This document shows positions 22,701 through 34,510 of a stretch of 64,000 bases of DNA, one piece after another (within the stretch, counting starts at the first letter, position 1; every line of letters starts with the position of its first letter). This DNA comes from Suillus spraguei. Lineage: Eukaryota > Basidiomycota > Agaricomycetes > Boletales > Suillaceae. The notes below the pieces were generated by a model, which made no database searches, had not been told where the DNA came from, and saw nothing but the letters and a program-made list of their open reading frames with translations. A program made the translations under genes and the position numbers. Where the stretch lies: the NCBI GenBank assembly GCA_016800925.1, contig JABCPU010000057.1:62001-126000 (forward strand), written 5' to 3'.

Positions 22701-22950
22701 ATTTCCTGGATGTCCTATCTTTCTCGATGTACATTTGATGCCATTGGTTCTGCTTCCAAATACTCCGGTGACCAGTCTATTTTAGACCTTGTAGAGATAC
22801 TTCGCAGGACATGGAGTCCGGGTACAGTTGAGTATGTTTTTTCACATCACGGTCACCGTATGCTGCGCCTATGCCATATTTTGCGAATCAAAGATTGGCA
22901 AGGATATTACTGGATCGTCCTTCAGAACTCCGTATTGGTAAATAGGTCAG

Positions 22951-23366
22951 TTACATATTCTCCTCACGTGCAGGTACTTACTCGAATCTCCTTCCTTCTT
23001 CGTGCTCCAAGAGCTGGAACTCGGGAATCCCATTAAACCAGCCCCCGGTCTCACGTCCGACGCGTTTATGCGTCTTGGCTGCATTTTCTGCATCAATAAG
23101 GTGCGGTCTCAGTCTACGAGCGGCGGCGGCCTGGTCCGTTATTATCTGAACCTAGCAGCACTTTTCCAACGAGATGAAAAAGAAAATAGTTGATTCAATC
23201 AACTTAGTGGCAACAAGGATCCCGTGGTTCTATACGGAGGGGGAGGTAAGAACGTTCGACAGAGCTCTAAATGATACTTACCTGAAGGATAGCAGCCTGG
23301 AATCTCGCGAGTATCAACACAAGTACGTAATTCTGTGCATTCACAAACCTTGTTGGAACCCAGAGC
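22951..23366 (-). pseudogene. Class II aldolase, decayed copy 3, 3' half
   Basis: Exons 5 (partial), 6 and 7 match the intact gene. Exon 7 keeps the frame but has TAG in place of His in the EKCCH motif and TAA in place of Tyr near FEYIP. Homology stops at about 23366 inside exon 5. Exon 1-2 homology resumes in the same orientation at 26406. Confidence 0.8.
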
Positions 23367-23842
23367 GTGCGCCTCCGGTGCAGCTGCATTTGTCATTGCC
23401 ACTTGGTTTCATTTTGTACAGGCATAATGCTGTGGCTGTGGACTACTTACTAGTGCATTTGCAGTGCCACCTACGCACAGCCTTCTCGGCCGACCTGTTA
23501 GTCATCTTTACCTACTGACTGTTGCTATATGATGTATTGCAGTGTGCACATCAATAGATTGTTCAAGTCGCCCTCTGGTGCTACCACTAGTTCAAGTTTT
23601 GCTACGGACATTCCAAGTTCGCCGGCAATCACCAATGTGTCAGTAGCGCTACATTTGATACTGCCAACAACACTAGCCATAATGTGCTGGCAATGTCGGA
23701 AGCTGCGGATAAATGTGCAGTGCCCACTGTTCAGTGCATGTATTTGAGGGCAATTGGCTAGGTAGCATCGTTGTTCCTCTCCGGCTTGAACTTTCGAAGT
23801 CTCTGGTAACTTAACAATCAAAGCTGAGGCCTGAGTCTTAAC
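23367..23842. other. Intergenic; unassigned minus-strand frame
   Basis: A 98-codon minus-strand frame (23821-23525) has no domain I recognise. The rest is likely the promoter of the protease gene. Confidence 0.3.
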
Positions 23843-25723
23843 ATGATACCGTTATTTTTTCTTGTATCCCTCCTCGCGCTGCCTGCTGATACGTTTGGAG
23901 CACCGACAGACATAGTTCCCATTTCTGGTCAGACCATCCCCCTTAGAAGGAATCAATCTCCTCGAGATGTCACCGAATGGAGCGCTCTAGCGAAGAGACA
24001 GAGGGACAATTTAATAGCAAAGTATGGCGGCCCGAAAGCGAAGAAAAGAAGCACTGGCTATAATACGTGCGTAGTCTTGTAGCCAGAACTGCGTTTACTG
24101 AGTGCAACTTTTCCTCAGGATCGTCAATCAGGGGTCTGATTCACTGTAGGCATTAGATATGTTCTCTGGTGTGCATGACTCCCTAATTGAAGCATCCGTA
24201 CAGCTACTATGGTTCACTGGCCATTGGCACGCCTGCAGTGTCATTTGATGTCCAATTAGGACACGGGCTCTTCGTATGTTCCAGTGCAGTTGACGTGTTG
24301 ACATAATTTAGTAATGCATCATCGCAGTGATCTCTGGGTCGCTAGCTCTTCTTGTGGAACTTCATGCGGGTCGAGTCCTACATACGACCCATTATCTTCG
24401 TCAACTTTCCAGAACCTCTCTACGCCATTCGATATACAGTACGTAGTGGGTTATGCAACTGGCTATGTTGCACAGGACATAGTGCAGATGGCGGGATTCT
24501 CCGTTTCCAATCAAGGTTTTGGTCAGAATCGCCTCTTACTGATAGGCCCGCTGCCGCTGATGTCTACTTACTTGCATTATAGCTGTTGCGGACACAGTGT
24601 CAGATGGTTTTTTAACATCGCCTGTCTCTGGCTTGCTTGGTTTGGCATGGGAATCCCTAGCAAGTTCGGGTCAAATGCCATTGTGGCAGGATTTAGCCTC
24701 CAGTAATACTTGGGACTCAGCTCTCTTTGCTTTTCAGCTCACTCGGTGATGACAGTTGCTCTCTGAAACAAGGTGTATTACTAACATGGAACAGGTATAA
24801 AAATGACACCACCGCCCAGGAGCTTGAGCCCGGAGGAGTCCTTACTATGGGTACGAGACTTTTCGCGTCGTGAGATATCTCAAATAAAATTGCTCTTAGG
24901 TTACACAAACAGCAGTTTGTACACCGGCTCGATTGATTATATCGATATTCCCGGAACCCCCTCATATTGGTATATACCATTGACTAGTAAGCGGTTTACC
25001 AACTCATAAACAATCTCGCCATTTATTCCAATCCAGCACTGACCGTGCAAGGCAACTCCATCTCCATTGCTTCAGGAACAACTGCTGCTATCGACACTGG
25101 CACGACCAATATAGCCGGTCCGGCCAGCTCAATTGAAGCCATTTATGCACAGATTCCCAACTCACAACCAGCTACGGGTGACTTTGAAGGATACTATAGC
25201 TACCGTAAGCAAACCTCTTAAGTTATTGCGAGGTCAGGTGGTTCAACGCTCAATATTCAATCAGCATGCTCGACGACCGTAAATGTAGAGGTATCGTTCG
25301 GTGGCGCCACTTGGTCGATAAGCCCAACAGATTTCGCCGTTGCACAAATCAGTTCAACAGAATGCATTGGCGCATTCTTTGAAGCAAGTGCTGGTACTGG
25401 GGCCCCCTCTTGGATCTTCGGCGATGCTTTTTTGGTATGTGGCAATAATAAACGGCTCTCGAGCTCTGCAATACTGAGATTCTTTTCTCATACTCCATTA
25501 GAAAAATGTGTACTCTGTCTTCCGCTACAGTCCCCCTTCTGTTGGGTTTGCTAATCTCTCAAGTATCGCAATCGCTGAAAATGGCGCTGGAGGCACTGTC
25601 CCTTCCGCAACCATTGGTGCAATATCCGCAGCAGTTACCAACACAAGCGATGCCCCACGTACACTGAGCGCATCAGTGTCTACGCTTTTCTTCCTGGTTT
25701 TGTCAGCAGTGCTCCTCCTTTGA
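23843..25723 (+). pseudogene. Secreted A1-family aspartic protease, GPI-type C-terminus, one frameshift
   Basis: Ten exons can be joined: 23843-24066, 24119-24145, 24204-24273, 24328-24521, 24583-24745, 24796-24850, 24900-24986, 25037-25204, 25265-25434 and 25502-25723. It starts with a signal peptide (MIPLFFLVSLLALPADTFGA) and a basic propeptide, then YYGSLAIGTPAVSFDVQL, DLWVASSSCGTSC, the second catalytic motif AIDTGTTNI, and ends with a Ser/Thr-rich stretch and a hydrophobic tail typical of GPI anchoring. It would act as an extracellular or wall-bound endopeptidase. The first active-site motif DTGSS is present at about 24260 but one frame away from the preceding FDVQL: one extra G precedes it. 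Everything else is in phase. Either the gene died very recently or the base is a consensus error. Confidence 0.8.
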
Positions 25724-26405
25724 TTTCGATGTTATATGCATTTGCTTCCCTAATGAAGGACTCATAATTATCGGACTGACAATCTACAGACACTCACAAA
25801 TTTAGACCGCACTTATTTATAATTTACGTAGTTATATAATTCGATGGACTCCGGGCATGTAGTTGTTGCTGACTAGTTCTGTAAGTAGTGGCCTATCGTG
25901 ACCGGCGACTGCATCAATCTATCATAACGGTGCAAGGCTGCGCTAGCGCCTTCCCCCTGACCAGATGCAGTTATCGACGATTTGCGCCCATCACCCAAGT
26001 AATGCTTACTCTACATAGTTCATATGCTGACATCCTTACCGCAGTTGAAAATGAACCCGTTGGGACATTCCGGTAAATACGCAGTTCTTGTTGAGCACAA
26101 ATTCAACTACTAGTATTCTGCCGGGCCCTCGTACCCAACCCTAATTCGCGACTGACTTGTAACTCGATACAGGGATTCAAACGTTCATTTACCTCTGAAC
26201 TGTCCGACGTTCAGATAAATCAGATCAACATATCTCGCCGCGGAGTTTGTCCATGTCTATAGTGCCGAAGTTGCTCAAGCCGGTAGCTACATATCATGGA
26301 TATCTCTCCCTCTTGCAATATGACTTGACTCGTTGTCTCGAGAGGCTCCCGAAGGAGGATCTTCCGATTCTTCAGTCCTGCATGACATCACTGCTAGCTA
26401 TAGGG
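25724..26405. other. Intergenic; no gene seen
   Basis: 3' flank of the protease. I see no coding sequence or RNA gene; it ends where aldolase homology begins at about 26406. Confidence 0.4.
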
Positions 26406-26650
26406 AAAGTGTCACTCTTATTCGGACAGTAATATGTCCATAGTCGTACTTTGCTGCATTGCATGATGATGATAACGACGAGCACTCAAGTTCCTGTCAA
26501 GATAAAACAATAAGCTCACGATATACTTGAGTCAGGCAAAACTATAGGAACGCTCGATTCGAGTGAGTCAGAAAAAGTTCAGAGGAATTCGAGCTCGGAA
26601 GATCCGTCCCTATCGTCGAAATGTCGCTGGGGGCGGTCATGGTAACGAAG
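26406..26650 (-). pseudogene. Class II aldolase, exon 1-2 fragment
   Basis: CACTCTTATTCGGACAGTAA at about 26411 matches the exon 2 donor side of the intact gene, and GTCGCTGGGGGCGGTCATGG at about 26622 matches its start (MTAPSD region). Small deletions break the frame. It has the same orientation as the copy 3 fragment 3 kb to the left. Confidence 0.75.
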
Positions 26651-26862
26651 CTAATCCAGATGAAACTGTAACACCGACGGCTTAAGGCATTATCTTGCGT
26701 AAGTATATGCAATGTGCTAATCCCGGGCCACCGGCAAAGTTCAAACCAAAAAAAAAAAAACCTTCATCATGACACTCATCCGCATTACACATTCCAAGCC
26801 CAATACATACACGAAAACACAAAATCCAAAATCCAAATAAAATAAAAAGATAAAAAGATACA

Positions 26863-27627
26863 TCAAAGAGCCATCGTAACGCCCAACAAGGCAGGCCACA
26901 AAATAAACACCACCCGAAACTTGAGTTTCTCAATATCAATACGGCCAGCGCTACCAGCGCTTCTAGAGGGTTGGTTCACGTTCCCGATATCGTCTGGACG
27001 GAGAGGGGGCATCACGATGCTTGTTGGGGATGGCGTGGATGATGACATCAGAGAATTGGTCGCTTGAAAAAACAGATTTTGGGTGCTTGTCGTGGACGAA
27101 CTCCCCCGAGTCGCGTTGGTGTTGGTGCCAGCGGGAAGAGAGTCCCCTCGAGCGACGATCGCAAAGTCCGCGCTGTAAATGATCATATCATACGGGATGT
27201 GCGTAACGTAACGCAGAGTGCTACAGAAACAATCAGAGCCTGAGCGTCCCGCAATCGCATCACGTACAAATTCGAAGCATCGTGCACGAGACTCAGACTC
27301 TGGGGTATATCCAACTCGCAGGTTTCGGCCTCGGCGCTCACGTTCGTAGCCAGCGTCGCGAGGTACGTCTGCACATGAACGATACAATTTACTTAATTAA
27401 ATCATGACAAAAGAAGTGACGGAAAGGGAACGTACGTCAGAATTACAATACAATTGTATGGTGATGCCCCCCATGTTGCTAAGCAGCGGATACGTGCCGT
27501 CATCTATCCACCTCGTCAGAGAAGTCTGTCCGGAATAGTACACGGTGTTCTGGATCGGCTCGATGGGGTACAAGGACGCGGAGACCAGCTTGAGCGTGAG
27601 GAGAACTTGAAGCACGCCGTATAACAT
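26863..27627 (-). CDS. Kre9/KNH-like secreted protein with GPI-type tail (216 aa)
   Basis: Three exons, 27627-27436, 27368-27268 and 27220-26863, give 217 codons in phase. A signal peptide (MLYGVLQVLLTLKLVSAS) is followed by a domain of about 110 residues with the features of Ser-Thr-rich, GPI-anchored fungal membrane proteins (Kre9/Knh1-like N-terminal fold): TVYYSGQTSLTRWIDDG, TYLATLATNVSAE and the closing MIIYSADFAI. A Ser/Thr/Pro-rich stalk and a C-terminal hydrophobic stretch (VVFILWPALLGVTMAL) complete it. Such proteins sit at the cell wall and the yeast relatives are linked to beta-1,6-glucan; here the role is unproven. Its 3' UTR is duplicated in part at about 17455-17590. Confidence 0.75.
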
Positions 27628-28153
27628 CCTGACCGCTGGACGTGATAATAGAATACAGACAATATGTCAGACCTGCTGATCACTGGCGGCGAAAGAATAA
27701 AGGTTTCCGGAGATGAATATGAACAAGTGAACAGAACAGAAGTCAACTGGGCAGCGAACGCGTTGGGTCCTGTGCGGCGTCATGTCACGTGCTTTGATTT
27801 TATGATTAACTTGATCTATCGATCAAAAAAAGCTAGTTGGAAAATGTAAAACTCGAAACATGATCGTAGGGAATAACTATGCTTGTACATGTATCTCTTA
27901 GTCTTAATCTAAAAAAAATGCGCCGCAGGATCCAGAAAGTGTACGGAAATGAGCGAGGGAGCGCGATGAGAGAAAAGTTCTGAATAGTTGCGCGAGATGA
28001 AAAAAAAACAATGTTGGTAAAAATTCCGACCAGGTGCCCGACGAGACGAAAAAAAAAAACGCAAACGAGAACATAAAGAAAACGTTCAGAAAGTACCGGC
28101 TCAGCCATTAAAAAATGCATAAGAGGAAAAACAAACAGAAATCAAGAGTCGCA
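27628..28153. other. Intergenic, A/T-rich; no gene seen
   Basis: Between the starts/ends of two minus-strand genes. It has A-runs at about 27910, 28003 and 28051. The left part should hold the Kre9-like promoter, the right part the 3' UTR of the next gene. Confidence 0.4.
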
Positions 28154-31100
28154 TCACATCACTCGTTCTTTCTCGCGAACTGCGCGGATCCAGATTTCAC
28201 CGGGGCGGCTACCAAAGCGAATGAGTTCACAAAACCCACAAATAAAACGAAAAACTGACCTCTTTTCCCTCAAAACCCTATAAACGCGCCTACTTCCCTT
28301 TTCTTTCTCACTCCTCATCTTCGACGTAACATTATCCGCGCGAGGGGGGAACGCACCAGGTCCGCACCGCGCTTGGAAATCTGCAAGACCCTCGTTCGTG
28401 CCTTCGGCTTCGACGATCACAGTCCCGTACCAGCCAGGATCGATGAAAAAGCCTGCAACATTCGGGATTGGGAGGCGCAGGTTTTGGCTGTGCGAGTAGG
28501 CGTGCGGGTGGTGTGGCGAGACGGGGGGTCGGATCGTGAATGAGGAGCGGTGTAGCCAGTGAACGACACTGTGAAGCGTTCCGTGGGGGCTATTCGAAAC
28601 ATTTTAGCATTTGATGATGTAATAAAGGAGAGAGGACCTACGTCGCTGTCGTAGCTCTATCCTGCAGCAACTGCAAGTTCGCAGCGAGCTCTTGGCCCCA
28701 AGGACTAAGATCCAAATAAACAATAGGATTGCCCCCCGGATTCAAAACAGCATTAACACCGGTCCGGATGACACGGTGGAAATATGACGGAGAAAAGGCG
28801 AGACTGTGAAAATAAGGAGACAGCTCGCCCATTCGCGAATACTTGTAATCAAGGTCCTAAAATCCATGAGCCAACCGTATCGCTTATATGATAAAAGAGG
28901 ACTTACCACAAGGTAACTCCCATCCCAAACCATCCTCCCCAAATTCCCTTCGTCACCCACAGCAACATCCCACACCACATCCCCAACTCTCAACAATTTC
29001 AACACACCAGCCCTCTTCAGCTCAGCCTCACACTCGACCACACTCGAATCAGATAACCACTCCCCTTCAGGGGAAGGAACGAACACCCGCAAGAGCGGTG
29101 CACGGTGGAGTCGGACCAAGGGAGATTGGAATCCCCCAGTCGAATTAGAGACCGAGGACGACTTGCGATGGGAATACAATGATGTCGGCGACGGTGTACG
29201 ACTCGAAGAAGACCGTACCACTTGCCCGTCCTGCGTAGCAGGTTTCAACACAGGACTAACATGTGATCTCGCAAACACCCTCGCCTCACTCTCGGCCTGC
29301 GCCCTTAAGCGCATCACGACTCGCGTATACGCACGAGTAGTCATAGCGAGTGACAGAATATCCGGGACTACAACCTTGGGACGTTCCCCTGGGATCGAGG
29401 GCTTCGGGATACGGGGCTGGAGGTACGCCTCTGCTTGTTGGGCGTATTGGTGCGTGGGCATCGAGACACCTCGCATGTAGTCGTTTAGGTCCTTTTTATT
29501 TGCGTTAGTACATACAATGCGCACAAGGAGGCGACTAACCTTTAAAGACAGTGCGAGCGGCTCCGCCCACTCAAAGCTCCACCTCTTGTACCCAACAGTC
29601 CCCAAAAAATGCTCAAGCACATACTCCCTCGATGCTCGACTCTCAAACACAGCCCTCACCTCCTTATTCGCTGCATACAACGCACACCAATCACCAAACG
29701 TCAGATACGCGAGGAGATGAGGGAGGAGCGAGGCATCGGTGAGATGTGAAACAATGGGATAGAACGAAGGAGGCTTCCTTGCGAGCTCTTCAGCTTCTTC
29801 CTTCAATCGCTTTCTTCTGCCTCCTTCTCCAGTCGCTCGTGTTCCTCCTTTTGGTGCGCCTCTTCCTCTTTTTGGCGCGCCTCCTCCGCTTTTTTGAGAC
29901 GGATATCTTCCTCCTCTTGAAGAAGTTCAGCTTCCTTGCTCATCACTTCCTGCTGAGCGATCGCATCAGCGACGAGGGGAGGCCGCGTCTTCTCAAGCCA
30001 TTGGCCTCGGCGCTGGGTCCGTGCGGATAGATAGTCTTCAGGGGACTCGGGAGTTAAAGGCGACTTGGGCCTCGCCAGAAGAGGCGACTTTGGCCGTGAA
30101 GGCGTCACTGGCCTCGCCGCCCCCTCCTCATTTCCACACATTTTAACAACCCGCACCCCCTCAACCTTCTTAAACGGGTCCTCATCCAAAAATAACGCGT
30201 CCTCCGAAAATACCTCCATCGACGGCTTCTTGGGTAATAACTTGGCAGGCACCGACGAAGGGGAAGGCCCAGAAGGCGTAGGAGGCCGCGATTTTGTCAA
30301 CACGCGAGGCTTGAGGCTTTCTTTACTCGTCGCTCGGTTGAGTTTGCGCATTGGGGTTGGTGGAGCCATACGCGTGCTTGCGTCTGATGAGACCCTGAGA
30401 CGGCTTGGTAATGGTCCTATGTCGAATGGGCGCCCTGTTAGCGCGTCTGATGAACGTCCAGATCCTACATCCAATGAAATACGCCGGCTAGCTCCAGTTT
30501 CAGGAGCAAATGGAGCACGCCCAGCCGAGCCCGAAGCTGCAACACGTCCCTGCCCCTGTCCCTGTGTGAGACGTTCCGACCCCCGCGAATCAAACCCACA
30601 CGTTCCGAAGTGAAAGGAGCACTGGTAGAAGTAGGCACAGGCGGGCGCTCCGAAGAAGCCAAAGGCACATTAACACCCCTTGCACCAACAAAGTCTAGAC
30701 TAGAATATTCCACGGGAGGTGACGGGTAACCAAGCGTTTGATGATCTGCAACACGCCGCGCTGATGATGCGGAAATGTACGTCGTGGTGTTCACAGAGTT
30801 GTCATGTTGGCTGATGGGTGTGGGTGCTTGTTGGCGCTGATTGATGACCACTGGTGCTTGTTGGCGTTGGCTGGTAGCGAGCGGTTGGCGTTGGCTAGCG
30901 GTGAGCGGGTTTTGGTGTGATGTGCGCTGATTAGAAGAAGGGCCTGGATTTGGGTTTTGATTGGGTGACAGATTTTCTTGCTGAGCGACTTGACCCTGAC
31001 CGATAGCCATAGCAGCGAAAATTAACGGCCCTTTCCGGATGGGAGCATCGCTGATCTCTATAGAAGTTGAGCGGTTCAAGTTGGGTTGGAGGGGTTGGGT

Positions 31101-32389
31101 ATTCTGGCGAGGGGGTATCGCGTACGTGGTTGGGGGAGGTGCTGCTGCTGCTGAGCGAGTGCTCGTGGGTGCGCGATGAGGAGTGGTACTGGGAGAACGA
31201 GCGGTAGACGGGGAACGGGCAGGAGCTGCAGTAGAAGATGAGACCACTGATAAACGAGCAGTGCTACTCGGGGGTAGGACGGTGGGTGAGCGAGTAGTGG
31301 GGGATCGGGTAGCAGTCTGGGTCATAACAGTCGTAGTCATTAAATTTCGTTTGAGATTTTGTTCTGCCAGCACAGGCGAACGTGGGGGTGCTGTGACAGC
31401 GGACGGACGAGTCTGAGTCTGAGTTCGAGCGGAACCTATAGCAGATATAGCGGGATGCGAAATAACGTTCTAGCCAAATAGTTGATTAGTCTGATACTAG
31501 CGCCAATATAAAAAAAAAGACAAATAAAAGGATGTTACTCACGGTGCTACCAAGGGATTTAGAAGGAGGATTAAGCGAGTTAATAGTGCTTGCCGCTAAT
31601 CTTTGTTGTTGGGCCGAAGTAGAAGGAGATCGACCTTGAGGGTGTGTGACGTCAAGATGCTAAATAAGTCAAACGTGTCAACGGCATTGGAAGGACGGAG
31701 ATGAATTAGGAATGGAATTGACACAAGGTGGGAGTAGATAAATGCATAATAGTCTCCCTAGAACGTGTGCGGGAAAAAAAACAAAATAAAAGGATAGCTC
31801 ACCTTGATAGCCGGCGCTATTGAACTAGTGGACGTAAAGGCACTAGACGAGGAGGCAGAACGTGTGAAACGAGTTGCATCGGTGTGATTACTACTACTAC
31901 TGCTGGAGCTGGAACCAGGCTTTGGAGGAGTGAGCTGTGGGGGGTGTTTTGAGGGGGGTGTGGGAGTAACATGGATTGGGCCTGTGACAGGGATGAAAAC
32001 ATGGTGATATGATTAAAGGAATGACATACCAGCGAGTTTTACTTGAGGCGGTAGACCTGGACCTGTATACTTGCGACGTGTAGCGGGTAGTGGTGGGGGC
32101 TGTACACGAACAGGAGGCTTTGGAGGTGGTTGTGAAGCGATTTCCTTGGTGGTGGGGGAGTAGGTTCATTTGGTACGAGTGTTTTCCAAGGATCCCATTC
32201 ATCCTCTAGTTGTGGTTTCGCCACAGGCATGATACAAGACTCCAATAGAGAAGATTCTAGGGTGGATGTCGCGAATCTAGCAAAGAGAGGTGGTAGTGAA
32301 GGAGGAGAATCGAATTGAACAACGGGTTTTGACGGTGCCGGATGTTCAACATCAGCATTCTTCCTGAACTTGCGCAAGAAACCGGCCAT
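28154..32389 (-). CDS. Large conserved protein of unknown function (1,274 aa after three corrections)
   Basis: Seven exons: 32389-32030, 31981-31803, 31659-31543, 31469-29540, 29491-28907, 28856-28642 and 28589-28154. The start MAGFLRKFRKNADVEHPAP is well placed. The first two thirds are Ser/Pro/Gln/Arg-rich and probably disordered. A charged coiled-coil (QEEEDIRLKKAEEARQKEEE) follows at about 29900, then a folded-looking region with SFYPIVSHLTDASLLPHLLA, FLGTVGYKRW, DYMRGVSMPTHQYAQ, NPIVYLDLSPWGQE and a last domain with VAGFFIDPGWYGTVIVEAEG. I have seen the folded part in other mushroom genomes as an unnamed conserved protein. The frame is broken at about 32155 (C-run), 30590 (G-run) and 29813 (A-run). 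Adding one base at each restores coding text and makes every later junction fall in phase to the stop at 28154. Confidence 0.7.
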
Positions 32390-34180
32390 TGCGAGGTGAT
32401 GGAAGTACCAGTACAAGAAAACGAGTGTGGTTTAATAATATAATAAAATATAAAGAAAAAGGTTTAAACGTGCCGAGTTTGAGCAGGAACGACACAAGGA
32501 ATCTAGTACCTCAATCACACGTGACTTAACCTAACATTGTTACCTCACTCCGTTTCCGATTTAAATCCTAAGTAAGGGACGCCAATTACCAAACCATACA
32601 AACCGCCTCTTTTCTTCCCGGTCATGCGGTTATCCAATAATTAACCAACCAAAATCGGTCACAATGCCCGAAGAACAACTTATTGCGATAACGTTAACGT
32701 ACGTACGATGATCCCTTCTTCATCTCCCCACAACTTTCTAATCCATCTAGCAATTCAACTACGATATCCGGTTCTTCATCTTCATCGAAGGTAGTCCTTC
32801 CCGCTCTATCCAATATTACTCTTAATTCGATTCTAACACAATCCTCGACGCTGGGTCTTCACTTCGGAACAACGAACATACTCCTCCGGGTTCGACCTCG
32901 TCGGTATCCGGCCCTCAAAAGTAGACGGAATCGTTCAACTAACCCACCGTCGCGTTCCCGAAACAACTCCAAAGAAACGTACACCACGGCCAAGAACAGT
33001 ATATCACTGTGAAAGCGAATACTATTATTGCACTCGCGGAGTCAAGTCCCTTCTCTAAATCATACCACGTTCCATGTTGATCAGCTGATAAGAAATATAA
33101 ATACTCACTGCTATAAAAAAGGACAGCTAGTCATAGTCTATCATATTGCAAATAGTGTCTCTCTTTCTACCCTTGCCATTTCGGTTGAATAGATTCTGAG
33201 CGCGTCTTCTGACAGGGACGAGCTCTTCCCCATCCTTTGCGGACGCGATATTGTCCGTGAGTGGTCATTTTTGTCCTTCGGTGGGACCGGTAACGAACTG
33301 GTAATAGCACTGGTCCCGGTCTTTGTATCATCCTATGGGGATATCCGAGGCTCCTAAGCTGTTGCACCCGGCTCACTCACCGCCTCTGCCATACGTCACG
33401 ACAATCATGCGCCCGGGGATAACTAAAAGTCCACATCAATCAAACGTATACTTCAAAACAGGTATTAGGAACTTACCAAAGATGAGACGTCATCCATCAT
33501 CAAAAATTGGAAACACAACCACTCGCCCGAGCTTTCCCGGATGATACCACTGGCGCATCGCGTCCGTTCCGCATTCAACTAAACTCGGGTTGAGATGCCG
33601 ATCGAGCCTTCCCTTGAAGTCTAATAATAGTGTTTGCAATTTCATGTCCACGTTCTCATTCGCATTCTGGATCGTGAGTCCTTTATGCGAGGCGCTCTGA
33701 TGGGGATGAGGATCATACTAAGTCTTTATGGGTATGGCCGAAGCTACTGCTATCCAGTGCTAGTATAGCCAGTTCGCGTCCTAGGCCAAATGATGTGATG
33801 GAGTTCTATTATCAGCACTAGTACTTATTGGTGTCGACATCAAGAGCTTGAGCCTCGGACGTAAGGCAATGAAACTCTAGAATGCGGGGAATCGTGTACT
33901 TGGGAGAACAGTAGACGGACTTGGCAATGGTATTCAAGTTAGTCTTGAGAATCAAGAAAAATAAAAAATTGGCAATCGTTTCATGGCAGTAACCTCGGAC
34001 GAAGAGTTGATACGGCAGACGTACGTCGGTCAGTTTACTTTCAACCATCCGTTTGAGTCGGGTCGTGTATAAAAGCAAAGCAAAGTTCTGCAACAAAAGG
34101 GGGTACCAATCAGTCACCATTTTCAATGGAATTTCATGTTGTGCTGTGATCCCATTAGATCATCTCACCCGTGACAGATG
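32390..34180. other. Gene-poor stretch with weak coding traces
   Basis: A plus-strand start at 32664 (MPEEQLIAITLT) is followed by a donor GTACGT, and coding-like text continues in pieces to about 33060, but I cannot build a full gene or name a family. A minus-strand trace with RQWYHPGKLGRVVVFPIF lies at about 33490-33560. A 102-codon minus frame at 34126-33818 is unassigned. These may be remnants of small genes. Confidence 0.3.
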
Positions 34181-34184
34181 CACG

Positions 34185-34510
34185 AAGTCAACTGAAGTTT
34201 GGCCCCGTTTGGCAAAAGCCTCTTATCCTAATAGATACAAACAACATCTCATTCTCAAGTGGACCCATGTGATCACATCATTCAAGAAACGCAGAACACC
34301 AGAAGTGACAGGAATTCCTTATCGCACGGGTACGTTAACGTCAACAAAAGTTCAATCGGCATTTCCCAGGTCTGCACACAGGCTGTGCATTATGTTTGTA
34401 TCCGACTCGAACTTGCCGTACAATGCAGCATCTTACATCCACCGGCTCACAAATAGCGTTTCGGATCTCGCGCCCAACCGCTACGTCTTTGCAAGGAACG
34501 CTTGACGCTG
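34185..34510 (+). pseudogene. Decayed 5' end of a NOP4-like gene (third copy)
   Basis: TTTGGCCCCGTTTGGCAAAAGC at about 34199 and the following 310 bases parallel the region just upstream of and into the NOP4-like gene at 37.69-38.0 kb (TTTGGCCCTGATTGGCAAAGGC). The first RRM is still legible (LFVSDSNLPYNAAS, then SDLAPNRYVFA) but has insertions and no continuing frame. Confidence 0.65.

Noticed and set aside
26748..26760. A-run as the tail of a processed retrocopy
   Set aside because: It lies in the 3' UTR of a gene with introns; no retrocopy ends there.
29163..31416. Long plus-strand frames opposite the 1,274-aa gene
   Set aside because: They are shadows of GC-rich, low-complexity minus-strand coding sequence.
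32664..33060. A complete small gene starting MPEEQLIAITLT
   Set aside because: The start and first donor look real, but I could not extend the frame convincingly or recognise a family.
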